From: Shinella zoogloeoides | GTDB lineage: Bacteria > Pseudomonadota > Alphaproteobacteria > Rhizobiales > Rhizobiaceae | NCBI RefSeq assembly: GCF_033705735.1 | Contig: NZ_CP131130.1 | Location: 186,001-250,000 of the forward strand | Reading direction: 5' to 3' | DNA: 64,000 nt | Part shown: one piece after another, positions 47,293-57,554 of the stretch | Position numbering within the stretch: the first letter of the stretch is position 1 | Layout: each line of letters begins with the position of its first letter | The notes under the pieces: model-generated | Told to the model about the DNA's origin: nothing | Seen by the model: only the letters and a program-made list of their open reading frames with translations | Database searches by the model: none | Position numbers and translations under genes: made by a program

Positions 47293-47766
47293 ATGGCCAT
47301 CCGCATGAGTTTCCTCGCGCTCCTCTGCGCCGCGCTCGTCGCGGCCGCCACGCCCGTTCGCGCGGCCGAGATCGTGCCGGATGCCATGGCCGCCGTTCAG
47401 GCGGAAGTTGCCAAGCGCTGCAAGACGGCCGTCTATGGCGAGGACTTCGCCGAGAGCGTCGATTTCAACAACGACCGGCAGACGGATGCGATCTTCAATC
47501 TCGGGGCGGTCAACTGCGACGGCGTGCCGGGCGGCCTGTGCGGCAATGTCGGCTGCCCGCACGAATTCTATATCCGCGTGGCCGAGGGCGGCTATTTCCT
47601 CGCCGCCACGGCCGATCTCTACGGCTACGAGATGAAGAAGCGCTTCGGCAACATGGTGCTGGAGCTCAAGGCCAATGCGGCAAGCTGCGGCCGGAGCGAC
47701 GACGAGTATTGCATCATGACCATCCGCGTGCGGAACACCCGCTTCGAGACGATCTCGAAGAAGTGA
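47293..47766 (+). CDS. Secreted protein of unknown function
   Basis: 157 residues with a clear signal peptide (residues 1-24, ending PVRAA-E). The mature part contains six Cys and an EF-hand-like acidic loop, DFNNDRQTDAI. The C-terminal half reads as a beta-rich domain (LVLELKANAASCGRSDDEYCIMTIRVRNTRF). I do not recognise the family; probably periplasmic. Its stop is one base away from the stop of the convergent YdcF gene. Confidence 0.7.
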   Translation: MAIRMSFLALLCAALVAAATPVRAAEIVPDAMAAVQAEVAKRCKTAVYGEDFAESVDFNNDRQTDAIFNLGAVNCDGVPGGLCGNVGCPHEFYIRVAEGGYFLAATADLYGYEMKKRFGNMVLELKANAASCGRSDDEYCIMTIRVRNTRFETISKK

Positions 47767-47767
47767 C

Positions 47768-48559
47768 CTATTGCGGAAGCAGCGTATGTGTGCGGCCCGC
47801 GAGGTAATAGAAGAGCAGTCCCGTCCATTCGCGCAGCGCCGTCGTCATGAGCTGGCTGTTGGCCGATGGCTGGGAGAAATCGAGCCCGAGGCTCGCCCGC
47901 CCGGTCGTGCGGTAATCCGTCGGCCAGGGCTGCACGGCAAGGCCGAGCTTGCGGAAGAGGCCGACCGACCGCGGCATGTGGAAGGCTGACGTCACCAGCA
48001 GGCAGTTCCCGAGATTGTTCGCGGCAAGCAGCGCCTGGGTATTGGCGGCGTTCTCGAACGTGTCGCGGGAATCTCCCTCGCGGATCAGCCGTGTCGCCGG
48101 CACGCCGAACGCCTCGAAGAAGCGCGTGCCGACCACGGCGTCACCCTCATAGGCCCCGCTGAACGATCCGTCGCCGCCGGAAATCAGGATGCGCGCTTCG
48201 GGAAACTCCCGCGCCAGCCGCAGCGTTTCGACGAAGCGGTCGCCGGCCTGCGTCATCTCGAAGCCGCCGCGCGCCGCGATGATCTCCGATTCGAACCCGC
48301 CGCCGAGCGTGATGATGCAGGAGGGCCCGCCGCTGGCAAGCTCGGCGCGCGGAATGCGGTCTTCCAGCACCTGAAGGAGCACCGAACCGGTCGAGGTGAA
48401 GAGCGTCACGAAAAGGACGAGCGCGGCCATCGTCCCCGCCAGCGTTCCGATGCGCCGCCAGCCCAGCCGGCCCGCGGCAAGGCCGATGACGAGCAGTGTG
48501 AAGGTGAGGGAAAGCGGCTGGGCGAGAAGCCAGAAGATCTTCGAAATGTAGAAGGTCAC
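47768..48559 (-). CDS. YdcF/ElyC-type DUF218 membrane protein
   Basis: 263 residues with two N-terminal membrane helices (about 10-32 and 38-60) and a cytoplasmic or periplasmic DUF218 domain: CIITLGGGFESEIIAARG, ARILISGGDGSF, EGDSRDTFENAANTQALL and VTSAFHMPRSVGLFRKLGL. Homologues include ElyC/YgjQ, implicated in peptidoglycan or cyclic-polysaccharide steps. Start GTG 48559 is weakly supported. The gene precedes none that would define its role. Confidence 0.85.
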   Translation of the reverse strand: MTFYISKIFWLLAQPLSLTFTLLVIGLAAGRLGWRRIGTLAGTMAALVLFVTLFTSTGSVLLQVLEDRIPRAELASGGPSCIITLGGGFESEIIAARGGFEMTQAGDRFVETLRLAREFPEARILISGGDGSFSGAYEGDAVVGTRFFEAFGVPATRLIREGDSRDTFENAANTQALLAANNLGNCLLVTSAFHMPRSVGLFRKLGLAVQPWPTDYRTTGRASLGLDFSQPSANSQLMTTALREWTGLLFYYLAGRTHTLLPQ

Positions 48560-48583
48560 GTCACGCCCATCCTGCCCGTTCCG

Positions 48584-49753
48584 TCATGCGGGTGCGGTCG
48601 CCGGGGCCGCCCCCTTGCCGCGCCGCAGATAGAGGATGCCGGCGGCAAGCGCAATGCCGGCGGCAAGAACCGCGATAGCGACGAGCGGCCGATAGGCGAT
48701 CCACGCGACGGCGATGACCGCGGGCCCGACGAGCAGGGTGAGGATGAGCGCGATCGCCGTCGTGCCGAAGCGCACGATGGAACCGACGAAGGGTACGATG
48801 TCGGCGATCACGCCGAAGATGGAGAGGATGAAGGCGAAGCCGACGAGGAGCCCGACCAGCCCGCCGATGCGCACCGCCCAGGTGATGATCGTGTTTTCGC
48901 TCTGCGCCGCGTCGAACATCGCGGCCGCGTCGGAAATACCGGCCTCGCTGAGGAAGAGCTCGCGCCCGTTCGTCGTCTTGTAGGGAACGAGGCCCGTACC
49001 GCGCTGCGCGCCGACGAAGCTCGCCTCGGAAACATCCGATCGCTCGAAGCGGATGCGGATGTCGCCGATCTGCGGATCCTGCGGGTTGAGCGAGAAGACG
49101 GCCGCGCCGGCCATCACCGAGACGGGCTTGCCGAGCGAAACGGCCTCGCCGAGCCGGCTCGCCTCGGTCGCGCCGAGCGGCACGATGCGCTCCTTGCCGA
49201 GGCGGGCAACCGCGCGGCCCTCGATGCTGAAGGCGCCGATCGTCGCCGAGGGAACGGAGAAGCGCGCATCCGCGACCGGCTTCCTCGGATTGTCGTGGCC
49301 CGGCTGGCGGAAGCTGCCGGAGCTGATCTCGTCGCGGCTCCATTCCTTGCGGTAGGAATAGGTGGTGACGGTTTCCTCGCTGCCGCCGAGCTGCTTGCGC
49401 GTCTCGGACTGCGAGCTCTCGGCCCATTGATACATCTCGACGATGCGCTCGAGGCCGGCCGCGCCCTCGGCGGAAATGCCGAGCATATCGTCCTGCGGCA
49501 CGCCGACCGGCTTCACCGGCCCGGAAATATGCACGAGCCTGCCGTCATTGGCCGGATCGACGCTGCCATTGTCGAGGGAAACCACGAGCCCGGCGCCCTC
49601 GACGAGGGCCCGGTAGGTCTTCACCGAGCGGCCCTCGTTCCAGAAGAGAAGCCAGATGCAGGCGACAAGCAGGACGAAGCCGACCAGTATCTTGATCAGC
49701 GCCCCCTTCAGCCTGGAAAACCAGGAGGTGGTCGTCGTTTCCGTAAAGCTCAT
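48584..49753 (-). CDS. TMEM43-family membrane protein
   Basis: 389 residues from ATG 49753 with a GGGGGA SD. One N-terminal membrane helix (about 20-42), a large soluble domain of about 240 residues (TYRALVEGAGLVVSLDNGSVDPANDGRLVHISGP..SYRKEWSRDEISSGSFRQPGHDNPRKP), then three C-terminal helices. This is the architecture of the TMEM43/LUMA family found in bacteria and animals. Function in bacteria is unknown. It lies 24 bases upstream of ydcF on the same strand. Confidence 0.85.
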   Translation of the reverse strand: MSFTETTTTSWFSRLKGALIKILVGFVLLVACIWLLFWNEGRSVKTYRALVEGAGLVVSLDNGSVDPANDGRLVHISGPVKPVGVPQDDMLGISAEGAAGLERIVEMYQWAESSQSETRKQLGGSEETVTTYSYRKEWSRDEISSGSFRQPGHDNPRKPVADARFSVPSATIGAFSIEGRAVARLGKERIVPLGATEASRLGEAVSLGKPVSVMAGAAVFSLNPQDPQIGDIRIRFERSDVSEASFVGAQRGTGLVPYKTTNGRELFLSEAGISDAAAMFDAAQSENTIITWAVRIGGLVGLLVGFAFILSIFGVIADIVPFVGSIVRFGTTAIALILTLLVGPAVIAVAWIAYRPLVAIAVLAAGIALAAGILYLRRGKGAAPATAPA

Positions 49754-49892
49754 GAAGTCCCCCGACAAGCCCGGCATTTTCCCCTGAAACGCGTAGCACG
49801 CCATGCTTATTCGCGGTTCCTGAATTGCGCAAGACGGGAACTTTCAGGCCGGCTCATCCGTTTATTCGACGCGAATAAAAGGGAGCACATCC

Positions 49893-50162
49893 ATGACCGA
49901 GAACCGGGAAGACCGCATCCGCAGACGGGCCTACGAACTCTGGCAGCAGGAAGGCTCGCCCGAAGGCAAGCCGGACGACCATTGGCTGCAGGCGGAGCAT
50001 GAAATCGACCATGGCGATGGCGAGATCGGCGGCGACGACGAGCCGAATCTCGCAGCGCTTCGCGAAGCCGCCCGCCAGCACAACGACACCTTCATCGTAA
50101 AGACCGACCTGGAGGACGCCGACCAGCGTGAGGCGACGCCCGGCATGCGCGAGCAGCCATAG
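49893..50162 (+). CDS. DUF2934-domain small acidic protein
   Basis: 89 residues. RIRRRAYELWQQEGSPEGKPDDHWLQAEHEI is the DUF2934 motif. The rest is charged and probably disordered. SD AAGGGAG precedes ATG 49893. DUF2934 proteins are abundant in rhizobia, often near stress genes; function unknown. Confidence 0.82.
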   Translation: MTENREDRIRRRAYELWQQEGSPEGKPDDHWLQAEHEIDHGDGEIGGDDEPNLAALREAARQHNDTFIVKTDLEDADQREATPGMREQP

Positions 50163-50264
50163 GGCCGGCGAGGACATTTTCGGGCCCTTCGACATCTGAT
50201 CCGTTTCTGGCTGTACAATCGCGACAGTCACGGCGAGACTTTTGCCGATGATTCGGGGGGCACT

Positions 50265-50798
50265 ATGAAAAATGTTCCGGCAACCGCGCTCGTGCTGGCC
50301 TTCGCCGGCCTCGGCATCCAGCCCACCATGGCAGGCGACCTTGTCGATGAGGTCCGCCTCGGCGTGAGCGGGGTCGTGAAGGGCGATCACGACAAGGGTG
50401 CCGTCGGCTCCGCCGAAATCTACTTCGCGCCTTTCCACTCGTCCGAGACCGGTCTTGCCAAGGCCCTTCTCGAACCGCGCGTCCAGGTCGGCGTGTCGGG
50501 TGGCGCGGACGCGACGGACCAGGCCTATCTCGGCCTCAACTGGCATGTGCCGATCACCGAGACCTTCTTCGCCGAGGTCGGCGCGGGCGGCACGGTGCAT
50601 AACGGCAACCTCGACAGTGGAACCGGCCCGCTCCTCGGCTGCCGCCTCCTCTTTCGCGAGCACGCCGCGCTCGGCATGCGCGTCACCGACAACGTCAACC
50701 TGATGGCGACCGTTGATCACTCGTCCCACGCCAACCTCTGCGACGGCCCCAACGACGGCATCACCCACGCCGGCGTGAGCATCGGGGTAAAGTTCTAG
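50265..50798 (+). CDS. PagL-like acyloxyacyl hydrolase / lipid A 3-O-deacylase family
   Basis: 177 residues with a signal peptide (about 1-23) and a predicted eight-stranded outer-membrane beta-barrel pattern. The C-terminal LMATVDHSSHANLCDGPNDGITHAGVSIGVKF matches the PagL family active-site region (His-x-Ser/Asn element) and ends in Phe, as expected for outer-membrane insertion. PagL removes the 3-O acyl chain from lipid A. Family assignment is by eye; a non-catalytic barrel is possible. Confidence 0.72.
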   Translation: MKNVPATALVLAFAGLGIQPTMAGDLVDEVRLGVSGVVKGDHDKGAVGSAEIYFAPFHSSETGLAKALLEPRVQVGVSGGADATDQAYLGLNWHVPITETFFAEVGAGGTVHNGNLDSGTGPLLGCRLLFREHAALGMRVTDNVNLMATVDHSSHANLCDGPNDGITHAGVSIGVKF

Positions 50799-50855
50799 GG
50801 CGGAATACGGCAGCGGTTGTGTAGCGCTGTAGAAAGATCATTCTGCGGGAAGGTT

Positions 50856-50931
<76 letters not shown>

Positions 50932-51034
50932 ATAACGGGTCCGGCAGAGCCGGTTTCCGGGAACCGAAGCGGTGTTGCCGTTCGGTGTGCGGCTTATTAC
51001 TTCCGGGTTTCGGAGATGGCAAGCCGAAAAATGA

Positions 51035-51067
51035 AATCCGGCCGATTTTTTTGAAACCGGCCGGATT
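51035..51067 (-). terminator. Hairpin downstream of the FYDLN gene
   Basis: AATCCGGCC (51035-51043) pairs with GGCCGGATT (51059-51067), a nine-base stem; on the minus strand it is followed by a T-rich stretch ten bases past the stop codon. Confidence 0.5.
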
Positions 51068-51076
51068 ATCAAGGTC

Positions 51077-51466
51077 TTAAGCTTCGTCTTCGTCGCCGGT
51101 GACGCCGATGAGGTCGCTCATGTCGTCGTCGTCGTCATCTTCGTCCTGTTCCAGGAACGTGTCGTCGTCGTCGCCGTCGATTTCGACGTCGTCATCGCCG
51201 AGATCCGGCAGGTCGTCGCCGCCGGATGCATCTTCGTCGGCATCCTCGAGCGAGACGAGTTCGACTTCCGTGTTCTCGGTATCGACTTCGTTGGTATCCT
51301 CTTCCTCTTCCTTTTCGAGGACGGCCGCAGCCGAGGTCTCTTCGAAGAAGGAGAGCGGATAGGTCTTGCCCGTGTAGGGCGAAACGATCGGGTCGCGGTT
51401 CAGGTCGTAGAACTTCTTGCCCGTTTCCGGGTCGATGCGCTTGGTGCCGAGTTCCGGTTTTGCCAC
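51077..51466 (-). CDS. FYDLN-acid domain protein (TIGR02300 type)
   Basis: 129 residues starting at GTG 51466, giving the family's usual beginning AKPELGTKRIDPETGKKFYDLNRDPIVSPYTGK. The remainder is extremely acidic, with runs of Asp and Glu (VEIDGDDDDTFLEQDEDDDDDD). The N-terminal zinc-ribbon-like half has lost the usual Cys of CPETGKKFYDLN: it reads D-P-E-T. Restricted to alphaproteobacteria; function unknown. An SD (GAGAGG) lies eight bases upstream. The neighbouring aroA is divergent, as in other rhizobia. Confidence 0.88.
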   Translation of the reverse strand: MAKPELGTKRIDPETGKKFYDLNRDPIVSPYTGKTYPLSFFEETSAAAVLEKEEEEDTNEVDTENTEVELVSLEDADEDASGGDDLPDLGDDDVEIDGDDDDTFLEQDEDDDDDDMSDLIGVTGDEDEA

Positions 51467-51647
51467 TGTCAAAGCCTCTCAGGTGCCGTTCGTTTGTCGG
51501 CGGGGCCGGTGTTTCCGGCGTGTTGAAGGGGAAAATGATTAGCCGGTCCCCTTAATCGTCTTGGGCTATCCTGTCAAAGCGAAACTTCGCGGGACCCGGC
51601 GACGGCCTTTCTGCCGAATGTTTTCGGGCAGGATGATGACGCTTTAA

Positions 51648-53089
<1,442 letters not shown>

Positions 53090-53090
<1 letters not shown>

Positions 53091-53725
53091 TGACCTTCAC
53101 CATCGCCATCGACGGTCCCGCCGCCGCCGGCAAGGGCACACTCTCCCGCCGGATCGCGGAGGAGTACGGCTTCCATCATCTCGATACGGGGCTGACCTAT
53201 CGGGCGACGGCGAAGGCCCTGCTGGATCGTGGCCTGCCGCTCGATGACGAGGCGGTGGCGGCCGATGTGGCGAAGAACCTCGACCTCGGTGGGCTCGATC
53301 GCTCCATTCTGTCGGCCCACGCCATCGGCGAGGCGGCCTCGAAGATCGCGGTCATGCCCTCGGTGCGCCGGGCGCTGGTCGAGGCGCAGCAGGGTTTTGC
53401 CGCCCGCGAGCCGGGCACGGTGCTCGACGGGCGCGATATCGGCACGGTCGTCTGCCCGGATGCGCCGGTGAAGCTCTATGTCACGGCCTCGGCCGAAGTG
53501 CGCGCCAAGCGCCGCTCCGACGAGATCGTCGCCGGCGGCGGGGTGGCCGATTACGGGACGATCCTTGAGGATATCCGCCGCCGCGACGAGCGCGACATGG
53601 GCCGGGCGGACAGTCCGCTGAAGCCCGCTGACGATGCGCACTTGCTCGATACCTCGGAAATGAGTATAGAGGCGGCGTTTTCCGCGGCAAAGTCGTTCAT
53701 CGACGCCGCGCTTAAGCACCAGTAA
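53090..53725 (+). CDS. cmk: Cytidylate kinase
   Basis: 211 residues. P-loop [28 protein letters not shown], the [20 protein letters not shown] segment and RRSDEI lid region are diagnostic. It phosphorylates CMP and dCMP. Start ATG 53090 overlaps the aroA stop; aroA-cmk-rpsA is the conserved alphaproteobacterial order. Confidence 0.95.
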
Positions 53726-53730
53726 CGCCA

Positions 53731-53754
53731 GGAAAAGTGCGCAAGCGGTTTTCC
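53731..53754. repeat. GGAAAA-N12-TTTTCC inverted repeat
   Basis: A six-base dyad around a 12-base centre containing AAGCGG, just after cmk. A motif of this form (AAGCGGTTTTCCG) is common between rhizobial genes, as I recall. The 160-bp cmk-rpsA spacer must also contain the rpsA promoter, which I could not place confidently. Confidence 0.5.
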
Positions 53755-53887
53755 GTCCGGTGTTGCGAAACATAAGAACAAGGCCTGTCCCCGCGCCGGA
53801 TTTGCTGCCCAAGGGTAGCGGATTGAGCCTCGTTCATCACCAACGCTAACCCCCGGCGCCCGTGCCTTTGGCACATCAGGAGTTTCA

Positions 53888-55594
53888 ATGTCTCAAGCAA
53901 ACCCCACGCGCGAAGATTTCGCAGCCCTTCTGCAGGAATCCTTCGCCGCTAACGATCTCGCCGAAGGCTATGTCGCCAAGGGCATCGTTACCGCGATCGA
54001 AAAGGACGTCGCCATCGTCGACGTCGGCCTCAAGGTTGAAGGTCGCGTTCCGCTGAAGGAATTCGGCGCCAAGTCCAAGGACGGCACGCTGAAGGTCGGC
54101 GACGAAGTCGAAGTCTACGTCGAGCGCATCGAAAACGCGCTTGGTGAAGCTGTTCTCTCGCGCGAAAAGGCTCGCCGCGAAGAAAGCTGGGCCAAGCTCG
54201 AAGTCAAGTTCGAAGCCGGCGAGCGCGTCGAAGGCGTCATCTTCAACCAGGTCAAGGGTGGCTTCACCGTCGATCTCGACGGCGCCGTTGCCTTCCTGCC
54301 GCGTTCGCAGGTCGACATCCGTCCGATCCGCGACGTCACGCCGCTCATGCACAACCCGCAGCCCTTCGAAATCCTCAAGATGGACAAGCGCCGCGGCAAC
54401 ATCGTCGTTTCGCGCCGCACGGTTCTGGAAGAGTCGCGCGCCGAGCAGCGTTCTGAAATCGTTCAGAACCTCGAAGAAGGCCAGGTTGTTGACGGCGTCG
54501 TCAAGAACATCACCGATTACGGTGCGTTCGTTGACCTCGGCGGCATCGACGGCCTGCTGCACGTCACCGACATGGCCTGGCGCCGCGTCAACCATCCGTC
54601 GGAAATCCTGTCCATTGGCCAGCAGGTCAAGGTTCAGATCATCCGCATCAACCAGGAAACCCACCGCATCTCGCTCGGCATGAAGCAGCTCGAGTCGGAT
54701 CCGTGGGATGGCATCGGCACGAAGTACCCGGTCGGCAAGAAGATCTCCGGTACCGTCACGAACATCACCGACTACGGTGCGTTCGTCGAGCTGGAGCCGG
54801 GCATCGAAGGCCTGATCCACATCTCCGAAATGTCCTGGACCAAGAAGAACGTACACCCCGGCAAGATCCTGTCCACGAGCCAGGAAGTCGACGTTGTCGT
54901 TCTCGAAGTCGACCCGACGAAGCGCCGCATCTCGCTCGGTCTCAAGCAGACCCTCGAGAACCCGTGGCAGGCCTTCGCGCACAGCCACCCGGCTGGCACG
55001 GAAGTCGAAGGCGAAGTCAAGAACAAGACCGAATTCGGTCTGTTCATCGGCCTCGACGGCGACGTGGACGGCATGGTTCACCTGTCGGACCTCGACTGGA
55101 ACCGTCCGGGCGAGCAGGTCATCGAAGAGTTCAACAAGGGCGACGTCGTCAAGGCTGTCGTTCTGGATGTGGACGTCGACAAGGAGCGCATCTCGCTCGG
55201 CATCAAGCAGCTCGGCCGTGACTCGGTCGGCGAAGCTGCTGCTTCCGGCGACCTGCGCAAGAACGCAGTCGTTTCGGCTGAAGTCATCGCGGTCAACGAT
55301 GGCGGCATCGAAGTGAAGCTCGTCAACCACGAAGACATCACCGCGTTCATCCGTCGTGGCGACCTGTCGCGTGACCGTGACGAACAGCGTCCGGAGCGTT
55401 TCTCGGTCGGCCAGACCGTCGACGCCCGCGTCCTGAGCTTCTCGAAGAAGGATCGCAAGATCCAGCTTTCGATCAAGGCGCTGGAAATCGCCGAAGAGAA
55501 GGAAGCCGTCGCACAGTTCGGTTCGTCCGACTCGGGCGCTTCGCTCGGCGACATCCTCGGCGCGGCTCTGAAGAACCGCAACAACGCCGAGTAA
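53888..55594 (+). CDS. rpsA: 30S ribosomal protein S1
   Basis: 568 residues with six S1 OB-fold repeats, the last ones clearly spaced (for example VVKNITDYGAFVDLGGIDGLLHVTDMAWRR, VTNITDYGAFVELEPGIEGLIHISEMSW and GEVKNKTEFGLFIGLDGDVDGMVHLSDLDW). It bridges mRNA to the 30S subunit. SD AGGAG lies upstream. Base composition shows the codon bias of a highly expressed gene (many AAG, CGT and GGT codons). Confidence 0.97.
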   Translation: MSQANPTREDFAALLQESFAANDLAEGYVAKGIVTAIEKDVAIVDVGLKVEGRVPLKEFGAKSKDGTLKVGDEVEVYVERIENALGEAVLSREKARREESWAKLEVKFEAGERVEGVIFNQVKGGFTVDLDGAVAFLPRSQVDIRPIRDVTPLMHNPQPFEILKMDKRRGNIVVSRRTVLEESRAEQRSEIVQNLEEGQVVDGVVKNITDYGAFVDLGGIDGLLHVTDMAWRRVNHPSEILSIGQQVKVQIIRINQETHRISLGMKQLESDPWDGIGTKYPVGKKISGTVTNITDYGAFVELEPGIEGLIHISEMSWTKKNVHPGKILSTSQEVDVVVLEVDPTKRRISLGLKQTLENPWQAFAHSHPAGTEVEGEVKNKTEFGLFIGLDGDVDGMVHLSDLDWNRPGEQVIEEFNKGDVVKAVVLDVDVDKERISLGIKQLGRDSVGEAAASGDLRKNAVVSAEVIAVNDGGIEVKLVNHEDITAFIRRGDLSRDRDEQRPERFSVGQTVDARVLSFSKKDRKIQLSIKALEIAEEKEAVAQFGSSDSGASLGDILGAALKNRNNAE

Positions 55595-55616
55595 GCCTTC
55601 GCTTACGAAATGAAGA

Positions 55617-55651
55617 GCCCGCGGGGAGCGATCCCCGCGGGCTTTTTCTTT
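55617..55651 (+). terminator. rpsA terminator
   Basis: GCCCGCGGGGA-GCGA-TCCCCGCGGGC, a perfect 11-base stem with a GNRA tetraloop, followed by a T-rich run. Confidence 0.9.
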
Positions 55652-55661
55652 GGGGGATCGG

Positions 55662-57161
55662 TCAGGTCCAGTAGTCGCCGAGCTTCTGGTAGAAGACGAG
55701 GCCGGGCTCCAGAACGCCGACCATCTCCGCCGTCTTCTCGCGACGGCGCGCCATGTCTGCGCTTTCGGGCTCTTCGCCCGGGGCGCCGCCCTCCGCTTCC
55801 GCTTCGCCGCCGCCGTCTTCGCCCTCGCCGGGGTTTTCCTCGTTGGCCTCGTCCTGTTCCGCCTCACGCGGCTCCGGCCATTCGACATTCTCTTCGGCCG
55901 GCAGGTAGGGCACGAAGGCGAGCGGCACGCCCTCGCGCAGCATCGGCGTTGCCACAAGCCTTTCGGGCGTGGCGTCGGCAAGCGCCACGGCAGAGGCGGC
56001 TCCGTGCGCCTGCTGCAGGGGCAGCGGCTTGTCGGGCTCGCCTGCCGGGCGCGGCTGTGTCGAATGCGTCGTCTCCGGCTGCGCCTTGCCGCCTGCCCGG
56101 CCGCCGTCCGCCTGGTCGCGGACCATCTGGGCGAGCTCCTGCTCGACCTCCGGCCCGAAGGGGCGTTCGAGCAGCGTGCGCAGGAAGCTCGCCTCTTCCG
56201 GCGAAAGGTTTTCCATTAGATGTGCGACGGCCTGCATGAGCATTTCGGGCGGCATGTCCCGCGTCACGGCCTGCAAGACGCCACGCGCGAGCGCCTGGCC
56301 GGCTGCATTGGCGATCTGCGCCCGCACCGGCGTCTCGGCGCGCTTCGCGATGGGGGCGGGTGCATCCAGTTCTTCGGCGCTGCCTTGATGGCGGAGCGTC
56401 GCGGCGGCGGCTTCCAGCGGTTCCTGTCCTGCGGCCTTTGCGGCGGGCAGGCGCGGTTCCGCGTGGGCCGACCCGCCGGTCGCGACGGCGGCTCGGCTCT
56501 GGAGGGGCAGCGGCTCGTCGGCCTCGGCCGTGTCGGCGGGCAGGGCGCGTGGCCTGCTGTTGCCGTCGAGATCGAAGATGCGCTTCAGTACGGTCTGGAG
56601 TGCGCGGGCATCGCCGGGCGTCTGCCCGGCCTGCTGCGTGCCGTCGTGGCGCGCGACGGCGGCAAGCTGCTGGGCGGTGAGTGCGACCGGTTTCTGCTGG
56701 CGTTCGGCAGCGCCGCCGGCAAGCGTCCCGGCCGGCAGGCTGGTTGTCAGGAGATTGGCGAGCTTCTGCGCTTCCGGTCCATTCGGATTGCGCACGACCT
56801 CGACGAGGCTGCGCGTCGGCATGGCGGAAAGCACGGTGCCGATCAGCTTCTCCACGCTCGGGCGCAGCTCCGGCGGCAGCCTTGTGATGATGTCGGCGAG
56901 CTTGCGGCCGCCTTCCCCGCCAGGCATGGACTTCAGGAGGGTGAGCAGCGTTTCGAGAAGGTCGCGGCCGGGATCGTTCCCGCCGGCCGGCGGCATGTGC
57001 TTCAGCATGGTCTCGATGAGGCGCAGGAGCACTTCGGCGCGCAGATTGGCAAGGGCGGCGGCGGAAAGCTGCGGCTTGACGGCGGCATCGGCCGTCCCGC
57101 CTGCCTGAAGGGCAGGGGTGGACTGTGCTGTGCCGGTCGTCGGTGCCACATGCGGCAGCAT
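55662..57161 (-). CDS. Large hydrophilic protein of unknown function
   Basis: 499 residues from ATG 57161, which has a GGAGG SD six bases upstream; longer frames to the right lack support. No signal peptide or membrane segment. The composition is rich in Ala, Pro, Glu and Gln. Helical leucine-rich modules appear twice: LLRLIETMLKHMPPAGGND..LLETLLTLLKSMPGG..PPELRPSVEKLIGTVLSAMP and DMPPEMLMQAVAHLMENLSPEEASFLRTLL. The C-terminus has a highly acidic linker and ends VGVLEPGLVFYQKLGDYWT. It resembles scaffold or regulatory proteins rather than an enzyme; I do not recognise it. Confidence 0.6.
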   Translation of the reverse strand: MLPHVAPTTGTAQSTPALQAGGTADAAVKPQLSAAALANLRAEVLLRLIETMLKHMPPAGGNDPGRDLLETLLTLLKSMPGGEGGRKLADIITRLPPELRPSVEKLIGTVLSAMPTRSLVEVVRNPNGPEAQKLANLLTTSLPAGTLAGGAAERQQKPVALTAQQLAAVARHDGTQQAGQTPGDARALQTVLKRIFDLDGNSRPRALPADTAEADEPLPLQSRAAVATGGSAHAEPRLPAAKAAGQEPLEAAAATLRHQGSAEELDAPAPIAKRAETPVRAQIANAAGQALARGVLQAVTRDMPPEMLMQAVAHLMENLSPEEASFLRTLLERPFGPEVEQELAQMVRDQADGGRAGGKAQPETTHSTQPRPAGEPDKPLPLQQAHGAASAVALADATPERLVATPMLREGVPLAFVPYLPAEENVEWPEPREAEQDEANEENPGEGEDGGGEAEAEGGAPGEEPESADMARRREKTAEMVGVLEPGLVFYQKLGDYWT

Positions 57162-57554
57162 GCCCGCCTCCTGTTCGCCCTGCCGATGCCGTCCATCGCA
57201 AGGGCCTGCCAATGTTCCATCGTCCGTCGGATGGCGCATCATGCGCGACGCTGCGAAGTGACAAGCTGTCGGCCCGGCAAACCGGGCATTGATGCGGGGC
57301 GGCGGCGGGATGAACCGGCAGAGCACTGGACCGCTGACTGTGCGGGACGGGAAACCCGGAACGCCGAACAACGCTTTGGTTCCTACCATTGGCATTTTAT
57401 GGTTAACGAAACGCTAACGGACCATGAATACTTCGCAGATGCAGTAGAACGGCGAGGTTGCTTTCGTAGCGCCCTTGCCCCTTATGCTCGGCTCGCGTAA
57501 ATCTTCCCGGCACTGTTGGCCGGAGGCGGGCGGCGGATGCGGCGGAGACCCCTG
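57162..57554. other. 393-bp divergent intergenic region
   Basis: Between two divergent genes. Visible features: a palindrome GCGCAT-C-ATGCGC (57234-57246), a hairpin GCCCGG-CAAA-CCGGGC (57272-57287), and TTAA-N7-CTAA at 57403-57417, one base away from a CtrA-type site. No gene could be supported. Confidence 0.4.

Noticed and set aside
47770..48350. Short plus-strand frames opposite ydcF
   Set aside because: No SD, no motif; antisense shadows.
53885..55981. 698-codon minus-strand frame opposite rpsA
   Set aside because: Shadow of rpsA and crosses its terminator.
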